Below, piece after piece: positions 1 to 4,893 of a DNA stretch of 7,047 nucleotides (positions within the stretch are counted from its first letter, which is position 1; each line of letters starts with the position of its first letter). The position numbers and the translations under genes are program-made. This DNA comes from Desulfobacterales bacterium (GTDB taxonomy: Bacteria > Desulfobacterota > DSM-4660 > Desulfatiglandales > Desulfatiglandaceae). Where the stretch lies: contig JAKLQB010000447.1 of the NCBI GenBank assembly GCA_022013615.1, positions 1 to 7,047 on the forward strand. Direction: 5' to 3'. The notes under the pieces are model-generated. The model ran no database searches. It saw only the letters and a program-made list of their open reading frames with translations, and had not been told where the DNA came from.

Positions 1-1026
1 GGTGTGGGGACGTTGAGAGCGTTTGCGCAGCAGGATCGATATCACTACATCACTGCGCTGGATGATAACCAGTGGAATCCGAGTAAGGTTCGCGAGCAGG
101 GGCGCCCTAAACGCTATTATTACGGGGATGCGACACTGCGGGATTGCGTCCTGGAACTGGAGGATTCACGAGAGAAGGGGTACCTGGTGGTGGTCCGCGC
201 CGTGCGAATCGATTGGGATTACGGAAAGAGGACCGCGCTAATAACGAGCCTTCCCAAGGAAACGGTCGGCGCCAGCCTTGTTGTCAAGGCTTACTTTGAC
301 CGTTGGCCGTACGAGGAACTGCAGTTCAGGAACATGAAGTCGTTTGCTTGCCTGAATCGCGTAGCAGGCTACGGTAAAAAGAAGCTGCCCGACGAGAAGG
401 TGCGACAGACTCAGAAGGAACTGCGGGGACGGATTACAGCCTTGAGGCAACGGCTGCGCGTTCCGCTGAAAGCAATCGCTGACCAAGAGCAACGTCTGTC
501 CGTCTGTATCGACAAAGAGCGTCGCATTCATTCCCAATGCCAGGTATTGGATGGAAAACGCGTTGTCGACGAACAGGCGCGACCGATTCTCAAGTCACTT
601 TCCAGGGAGATGGCTCAATGCCGGCGTCAGATCAAATCGATTGACTCCGAGTGGAGGAAAGATCTGCACAGGCTACGGAGATATGAAAAGGAGTGGTTGC
701 GCCTTCAAGGCAAAGAATACGTCTATCGGATCGACGTAGAGCTGGATCAGATCATGGCGTATTTTCGTGTCTCCTTGGTGAATTTGAGCAGTTGGTTTCT
801 CCATGAGTGTCTACCGAAACATACAATGTCTCTTGCGCAATTTCTCCACAGCATCCTGCTGATGCCGGCGGAGATCGAGCTGACCAAAGATATCAGGCGG
901 ATCAGGCTCACCCGCAACCCCAAGGATCCGGAAGGTATGGTAAGATTGGAGCCGGCGTTACAACATCTAAACGATCTGCAGATCCAACACTTGGATGGGA
1001 GGCGAATCGAATTTGCGGTAGTATAG
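1..1026 (+). CDS. DDE transposase, IS4/IS1634-like, C-terminal part (5' end outside window)
   Basis: The frame is open at the left edge, so this is the end of a longer gene; the GTG at 4 is only an internal codon that could be mistaken for a start. Counting from that GTG, residues 97-112 read YFDRWPYEELQFRNMK. This matches the Y-R-E-K signature that carries the catalytic glutamate (E104 or E105) of IS4-superfamily transposases. The first two catalytic aspartates must lie upstream of the window. Residues ~128-240 are very rich in Lys, Arg, Glu and Gln and look like a long helical or coiled-coil stretch. A compact tail follows and ends near GRRIEFAVV, after which the frame stops at TAG (1024-1026). 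The protein should bind the element's terminal repeats and cut and join DNA. Exact IS family membership is uncertain because the N-terminus is missing. No frameshift is visible in the part present. Confidence 0.75.
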   Translation, partial: GVGTLRAFAQQDRYHYITALDDNQWNPSKVREQGRPKRYYYGDATLRDCVLELEDSREKGYLVVVRAVRIDWDYGKRTALITSLPKETVGASLVVKAYFDRWPYEELQFRNMKSFACLNRVAGYGKKKLPDEKVRQTQKELRGRITALRQRLRVPLKAIADQEQRLSVCIDKERRIHSQCQVLDGKRVVDEQARPILKSLSREMAQCRRQIKSIDSEWRKDLHRLRRYEKEWLRLQGKEYVYRIDVELDQIMAYFRVSLVNLSSWFLHECLPKHTMSLAQFLHSILLMPAEIELTKDIRRIRLTRNPKDPEGMVRLEPALQHLNDLQIQHLDGRRIEFAVV

Positions 1027-1130
1027 TCTCATTCAAATGCAATAGGTTTCATGATTAGCCGAAACTCATGTTTTATATACAATATTTTCAGTAAGTTGTT
1101 ATACTGGTATCACACAGCGCTTAAAAAGAC

Positions 1131-1158
1131 GGATATCATTACAAACGTAATGATATCC
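1131..1158. repeat. perfect inverted repeat, 12-bp arms, 4-nt loop
   Basis: The arm GGATATCATTAC (1131-1142) is followed by AAAC and then by its exact reverse complement (1147-1158). A second, outer pair, ACGGAT (1129-1134) and ATCCGT (1161-1166), overlaps it and gives an alternative fold. No T-run follows on the + strand, so it is not a terminator for the transposase gene. On the - strand the stem is followed by GTCTTTTT, which could make a weak terminator in that direction. It sits just upstream of a consensus -10 box and would cover that promoter's -35 zone, so a repressor operator is another reading. Confidence 0.75.
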
Positions 1159-1171
1159 AGATCCGTATAAT
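1143..1171 (+). promoter_or_regulatory. possible promoter for the VOC cassette gene
   Basis: TATAAT at 1166-1171 is a perfect sigma-70 -10 hexamer. The predicted transcript start, about 7 bases on, falls at the cassette boundary near 1178. The -35 is poor: no good TTGACA-like hexamer sits 16-18 bp upstream (AAACGT at 1143-1148 is the 17-bp position). Activity might therefore need an activator or might be weak. The 28-bp palindrome covers the -35 zone. The call rests mainly on the -10 hexamer and its position. Confidence 0.3.
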
Positions 1172-1177
1172 TACTCG

Positions 1178-1630
1178 TTATGAATCACGATTGGGAGGAG
1201 ACGAATATGAAAAACTTATGCGCAATGTTTGAAATATCCGTAGAAGATTTCAACCGTGCAAAAGAATTCTATGAAAGCATATTGGAAATTGAGATCACAG
1301 AGATGAATGTCCTGGACACTCAAATCGGAATGTTCCCAATGGAAGGATATTTGAATTGGGGTTGCATTTCAAAATGCGATCAGCATAGGCCGTCGAAGGA
1401 TGGTGCACTCATTTATCTAAATGCCGATAATGGTATAGACGGAATGTTGGAAAAAGTAAAATCTGCTGGTGGTGAAATACTGACACCAAAGACAAAACTG
1501 AGTGATCAATTCGGCTTTATAGCTGTTTTTTTGGACACAGAAGGAAACCGTATTGCATTACATTCACTGAAATGATTCTCAGGCATAACAAGCCAAATGC
1601 AACGGACGCTACGCGCCGATGATTTGGGGG
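1178..1630 (+). mobile_element. integron gene cassette carrying a VOC-family gene
   Basis: A cassette inserts between the G and TT of a GTT core. Here GTTATGA (1177-1183) lies upstream of one small gene in the same direction, and an attC-like site ending in GTT (1630-1632) begins 7 bp after its stop codon. In a circularised cassette the 5' end joins the attC. The first bases here (TTATG) after the G complete GTTATG, the reverse complement of CATAAC in the attC's outer box (1584-1589). The two ends therefore match as the halves of one site. The cassette would be about 453 bp with one gene and almost no other space, which is typical. No integrase gene or attI site is visible, so this could be an orphan cassette or part of a larger array outside the window. 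Confidence 0.6.
1207..1575 (+). CDS. VOC-fold protein (glyoxalase/bleomycin resistance superfamily), 122 aa
   Basis: The start is ATG 1207, because GGGAGGAG (1193-1200) sits six bases upstream. An earlier in-frame ATG at 1180 would place this ribosome site inside the gene. The 122-residue chain shows two beta-alpha-beta modules of the vicinal oxygen chelate fold: residues 8-26 (FEISVEDFNRAKEFYESIL) and roughly 66-120, ending in the hallmark FLDTEGNRIALHS (108-120). The PMEGYLNWGCIS stretch (44-55) links the two. The usual N-terminal metal-binding His is not obvious, since residues 4-8 are LCAMF, so a metal enzyme cannot be assumed. The length suits a single-domain member that works as a dimer. 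It resembles, from memory, a group of small VOC proteins of unknown role with the same PxxGTLVYLN-like and DTEGNRxALHS segments. Substrate and any resistance role are unknown. Codon use is A/T-rich compared with the downstream operon, which fits acquisition by transfer. Confidence 0.88.
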   Translation: MKNLCAMFEISVEDFNRAKEFYESILEIEITEMNVLDTQIGMFPMEGYLNWGCISKCDQHRPSKDGALIYLNADNGIDGMLEKVKSAGGEILTPKTKLSDQFGFIAVFLDTEGNRIALHSLK

Positions 1631-1636
1631 TTAAAA
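1583..1636 (+). other. attC-like integron recombination site
   Basis: The site runs from GCATAAC (1583-1589; R'' consensus RYYYAAC, one mismatch) to GTTAAAA (1630-1636; R' consensus GTTRRRY, one mismatch). Between them the strand folds on itself: AAC (1587-1589) with GTT (1630-1632), CCAAAT (1593-1598) with ATTTGG (1622-1627), and CGG-A-CGC (1603-1609) with GCGCCG (1613-1618). The last pairing leaves A1606 unpaired, and the terminal loop is TAC. Paired boxes split by unpaired spacers and an extrahelical base are the known features by which an integrase recognises the folded bottom strand. The site begins 7 bp after the VOC stop codon, the usual place for attC. At about 54 bp it is at the short end of the known range. 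Confidence 0.68.
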
Positions 1637-1753
1637 CTTGGATATCTCCAACGTACTTGAAAAAATCAAAGGCCATCAAAACCTGTGATATTAAAACTTC
1701 CCATTCGTAAGGGTACAGTTGTGCTTACTGCTGTATCACAGACTACATAAAGC

Positions 1754-1767
1754 GTTTGATATCAAAC
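1754..1767. repeat. 14-bp perfect palindrome
   Basis: GTTTGATATCAAAC reads the same on both strands. It has no gene on either side within 180 bp, so a role as an operator is only a possibility. Confidence 0.5.
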
Positions 1768-1822
1768 TGATGCTTCAATAGTTTATGTTTTAATTAAGGC
1801 ATTCAAGTTCAACTGACGCCCC

Positions 1823-1834
1823 ACAATATATTGT
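1823..1834. repeat. 12-bp AT-rich perfect palindrome
   Basis: ACAATATATTGT is fully self-complementary. In A/T-rich DNA such a run can arise by chance, so this is recorded only as a possible protein-binding site. Confidence 0.35.
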
Positions 1835-2282
1835 ATAAAATCCCTCGCCCGACACGGCACCAGAAAAAAGTCAAGTATTCTGCTATCAAATAGTGTTAAC
1901 CAGCTAATGTTTTTTGGTAAATTGTTACTGGCGCTTGTAATCAAAACCTTTCATTACCCACCAAAATTTAATACCGCATCATCAATCCTATCACTTTCTG
2001 ATTAGGCCTGCCTGCAGGAAGCTGAGTCCACTTGCGTATCCTTTTATGATCCCTTTTGAAACAGAACCTGCCGTTGCCGCTTTTTCGGGCGTTTTCGAAA
2101 TATGTGCCGAGGAGATACATAGGACATTCCAATAAGATGACATGTTCACGCTGAATATGACTGTAAGCTTTTAACCATAGGACTTACGAAAATCAAGCAT
2201 GATATTTCAATTTACAATGCCCGCAGATATTGATAGGTTTGCCAATGTGCGTCACAGGTAGAAATTTTTAGGAGATCAAGTT

Positions 2283-3281
2283 ATGTGGGATGCAGAAAAG
2301 TGTGATCTTTGTGGCGATTGTCTCGTGCGCTGCCAATATGTGGATTTTAATAAAGAAAAGGCAGTGCAACAGATTAAAGAACTGATGGAGGGGAAGCCGG
2401 CTGAAATTCTGAAACTATGCATCACCTGCTGTGCATGCAATGAATACTGCCCTACGGGCGCTAATCCTTTTGATCTTATCAACAGGCTCCAGGAGGTTCA
2501 TAATTGTCTGCCCATACCTGAAAAGACGCGAAAATTCATGGATGCTGGCGGCACTATGCCCTCTGCCCTTATTAAGGGAGATGATTCGAAACCGGCACTC
2601 TCAATATGTGTCATGGAACCATTCGTGTCAAATGATGCTGTGGGCGGTCAGATGTTCGAGGGCATGACGGTTGCCAAGGGTGGCGATTACTTCTGCTATC
2701 TGGGATATGTGCACATCGGGATGGATAGTCCATTAGCGGAGCATGCCCGGGATTTCATTGACACGCTTGCCGCCATCGGTGCAAAGGAAATCATATTCAT
2801 CCATGCGGACTGTTATGCCATGATTTCCAAAATGCCAGAATATGGGATCGAGGTCCCTTTCAGGGCCATACACATTGTCGAGTATATGAGGGATTATCTA
2901 AAAGCCCACTCAGACAGGGTCACGCCCCTTAACCGTAAAATTGCCTACCAGAGGCCCTGTGCCTCCAGGTATTCGGTTGAGATCGAACCCATTCTTGACG
3001 AGTTATTTGAACTAATCGGCGTTGAAAGGGTAGTTAGGAAGTATGATAGAGAATCGGCTCAATGCTGCGGTTCTCTCTTTTCGCGCATTTACCCTGAGAG
3101 AATTAAACCAATGATGGAAGCAAACATCCAGGACGCCCTGGAAGCGGGTGCGGAGGCTATGGTGTTTCTCTGCCCCCTTTGTATGGGTGGCCTTGCTAAA
3201 CCTGCCAGTGAGAAAGGCATGAAACCTGTTTTTATAACCCAGCTTGCCCGCATGGCCCTTGGGGAACTTCCCTTCCCCTGA
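2283..3281 (+). CDS. HdrD-like iron-sulfur protein (4Fe-4S dicluster plus CCG domain), 332 aa
   Basis: ATG 2283 has AGGAG (2270-2274) eight bases upstream. The N-terminus binds two [4Fe-4S] clusters: C7-x2-C10-x2-C13-x3-C17 and C46-x2-C49-x2-C52-x3-C56-P, with an extra Cys at 50. The C-terminal half holds one complete cysteine-rich CCG motif: C226, then CCG at 261-263, then CPLC at 297-300. This type binds a non-cubane [4Fe-4S] cluster in heterodisulfide reductase HdrB/HdrD. The first CCG repeat is degenerate, with only scattered Cys such as C109, C138 and C177. There are no membrane segments or signal peptide, so it should be a soluble cytoplasmic electron-transfer or disulfide/thiol redox subunit. 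GlpC- and LldE-like proteins share this layout. It is the first gene of the likely operon, so its partner is probably the Mo/W enzyme encoded two genes on. The natural electron donor or acceptor is unknown. Confidence 0.88.
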   Translation: MWDAEKCDLCGDCLVRCQYVDFNKEKAVQQIKELMEGKPAEILKLCITCCACNEYCPTGANPFDLINRLQEVHNCLPIPEKTRKFMDAGGTMPSALIKGDDSKPALSICVMEPFVSNDAVGGQMFEGMTVAKGGDYFCYLGYVHIGMDSPLAEHARDFIDTLAAIGAKEIIFIHADCYAMISKMPEYGIEVPFRAIHIVEYMRDYLKAHSDRVTPLNRKIAYQRPCASRYSVEIEPILDELFELIGVERVVRKYDRESAQCCGSLFSRIYPERIKPMMEANIQDALEAGAEAMVFLCPLCMGGLAKPASEKGMKPVFITQLARMALGELPFP

Positions 3282-3387
3282 TAATCGAACTTAGTATTCA
3301 CATCGTTCATCCATGTGCTTACACGTGAGGATACTGGAAGAATGGTAAGATTTTGAAAGTATTAAACCAGAGGAAATTTTTCGGTTG

Positions 3388-4848
3388 ATGGAAATTAATA
3401 CTCGTACTCCCAAAAAGCAATCCCGGACCCTTCACAGTACCGAAGGTGTGGACAGTGATACCCAGGGGCTGATGGCGCAATTAGAAGCCCTCTTTAACCC
3501 GAAATCAGTGGCGGTTGTAGGGGTACCCAGGGGCATGAAGACCGGCAAATTGTTTCTCATTGGCCTCTTGGATATGGGTTTTCCAGGTCCTATCTATCCT
3601 GTTCATCCCCAGGCCGAAAAGATCGAGGGACTCGATGCCTATCCCAGCGTATCGGCGATCCCCGGTCCGGTGGACTTGGCTATTGTGTTAGTCCCGCATC
3701 ACGGTGTCCTTTCCGTTATCCGGGAATGCGCGACAAAAGGTGTCAAGGGAGCCGTTCTGTTCACTGCGGGATACAAGGAAACCGGGACCGACGAGGGAAA
3801 GGCCCTTGAAGAGGAACTTGTGGGCGTAGCCCATTCTTCCGGGATGCGGCTTATCGGACCCAATTGCATGGGGCTCTATAGCCCCAAGACCGGTCTTTCC
3901 TTTTTCCCCCAGCTTTCTAAAGAGCCGGGGCCAGTGGGTATCATTTCTCACAGTGGTTCCCTGACCAATATCTTAGGCCGAATGGCCTCTCAAAATGGGA
4001 TCCGTTTTAGCAAGGTAGTAAGTATAGGAAATGAATGTGATCTCACAAGTGCTGATTTCCTTATGTACTTAGGAAGAGATCCTGAGACGCGCCTTATCGG
4101 GGCCTATTTAGAGGGGATCAAGAACGGCCCTTTTTTTCTCGAAGCCCTTAAAGAGGCGTCGCTGAAAAAGCCGGTGATCCTGTGGAAGTTAGGTATGACC
4201 CAGGAGGGTAGCCGTGCCGCGGCTTCTCATACGGGGGCCTTAGCAGGTACTGTGGACATATGGGAAGGTGTGGTTCGGCAGGGAGGGGCTATTCCGGTGG
4301 TGGGCTTTGAGGCATGGGTGGACGCCCTAATGGGCTTTTCCTTTTTAACATCTCGCTTGGGGGACCGTATGGCAATAATCTCCGGTCCCGGTGGACTGGC
4401 CGTCTCTGCGGCCGAGGCCTGTGGAAGGGCTGGGCTCAAGTTAGCACAACTCTCATCCGAGACCCGGTCCGTTCTTGCTAAGGTCGTTCCTCCAACCGGC
4501 ACCAGCCTTCGTAACCCCATAGATGTAGGCCTTACCGCATCTTTTGATATGGAAATCTACATACAGGCTGCCCGGGCGGTTGCTGCTGATCCCGGTGTTG
4601 ACGCCGTGGTGGTCGTTGGGATTGGGCTGACGCCAGAAACAAACCAAATATACACGGAATCTATGATCCGGGCACGCGCGGACTTTCAGAAGCCGTTTAT
4701 CATGGTGAATATACCCGGATTCGATCCGGGCCTCGCACGGATCTTTTGCGAGGCAGGGGTCCCTTTTTTCGAGACTGCAGAACGTGCCATAGTCACATAT
4801 GAACGAGTCCGGAGATATCAGCTCTGGCGTGAGCAAATGGAAGTTTGA
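3388..4848 (+). CDS. ADP-forming acyl-CoA synthetase, alpha-type (CoA-binding) subunit, 486 aa
   Basis: The family catalyses acyl-CoA + ADP + Pi = acid + ATP + CoA. From ATG 3388, a CoA-binding Rossmann domain spans ~30-165 (FNPKSVAVVGVPRG at 36-49, GPNCMGLY at 157-164). Two succinyl-CoA-ligase-like flavodoxin domains follow, at ~180-315 and ~325-475. GIISHSGSL (184-192) and the SHTGALAG loop (280-287) are typical; H281 matches the histidine that is phosphorylated in this family. The NPID motif is at 377-380. The ATP-grasp (beta) domain of fused ~700-residue versions is absent, so a separate beta subunit would be needed. TTG 3385 is an alternative start better spaced from GAGGAA (3370-3375), while homologues often begin near LEALFNPKSV, leaving about 30 extra N-terminal residues. 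If M29 (codon at 3472) is the true start, that extension disappears. The gene lies 103 bp after the Hdr-like gene and 45 bp before the Mo/W gene. Confidence 0.87.
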   Translation: MEINTRTPKKQSRTLHSTEGVDSDTQGLMAQLEALFNPKSVAVVGVPRGMKTGKLFLIGLLDMGFPGPIYPVHPQAEKIEGLDAYPSVSAIPGPVDLAIVLVPHHGVLSVIRECATKGVKGAVLFTAGYKETGTDEGKALEEELVGVAHSSGMRLIGPNCMGLYSPKTGLSFFPQLSKEPGPVGIISHSGSLTNILGRMASQNGIRFSKVVSIGNECDLTSADFLMYLGRDPETRLIGAYLEGIKNGPFFLEALKEASLKKPVILWKLGMTQEGSRAAASHTGALAGTVDIWEGVVRQGGAIPVVGFEAWVDALMGFSFLTSRLGDRMAIISGPGGLAVSAAEACGRAGLKLAQLSSETRSVLAKVVPPTGTSLRNPIDVGLTASFDMEIYIQAARAVAADPGVDAVVVVGIGLTPETNQIYTESMIRARADFQKPFIMVNIPGFDPGLARIFCEAGVPFFETAERAIVTYERVRRYQLWREQMEV

Positions 4849-4893
4849 TAATCTTTTCAATCATTGTACGTCATTAAAACGGGGGCGTGATCT

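Larger units (their letters stand above)
1637..2269. other. 633-bp spacer without a supportable gene
   Basis: The stretch is A/T-rich for most of its length and every frame is broken. It holds two perfect palindromes (1754-1767 and 1823-1834). It also holds two scraps that read like coding sequence: a 16-codon piece after TTG 1638, which could continue in a shifted frame to a stop near 1750, and an open stretch 1941-2135 whose only ATG (2046) would give 29 residues without a good ribosome site. None can be identified. I see no tRNA, second attC, CRISPR or strong terminator. A promoter for the downstream operon should lie near its 3' end. TTTACA (2211-2216) with a weak TAGGTT 17 bp later is the best I found, and it is not convincing. 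Confidence 0.6.

Noticed and set aside
1131..1176. Palindrome as a rho-independent terminator of the transposase gene, or as the upstream attC
   Set aside because: No T-run follows it on the + strand and the stem is A/T-rich. For attC, no RYYYAAC box lies at the right distance upstream, and the 18-nt gap to the GTT core is too long.
1807..1880. Second attC starting at GTTCAAC (1807-1813)
   Set aside because: It fits R'', but no matching GTTGAAC-like box or paired inner arms follow.
2046..2135. 29-codon ATG frame in the spacer
   Set aside because: It has no ribosome site, no recognisable motif, and is too short to support.
1576..2282. tRNA, small RNA or CRISPR array in the spacer
   Set aside because: No cloverleaf, no regularly spaced repeats and no conserved RNA motif could be found by eye.
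3290..3370. Internal terminator or promoter between the Hdr-like and synthetase genes
   Set aside because: Only a 3-4 bp hairpin around GTGCTTACAC and no T-run or good -35/-10 pair are visible.
4227..4860. Reverse-strand open frames across the synthetase gene (4227-4520 and 4453-4860)
   Set aside because: They lie opposite a well-supported gene, have low-complexity or Cys/Pro/Arg-rich translations and no start signals.
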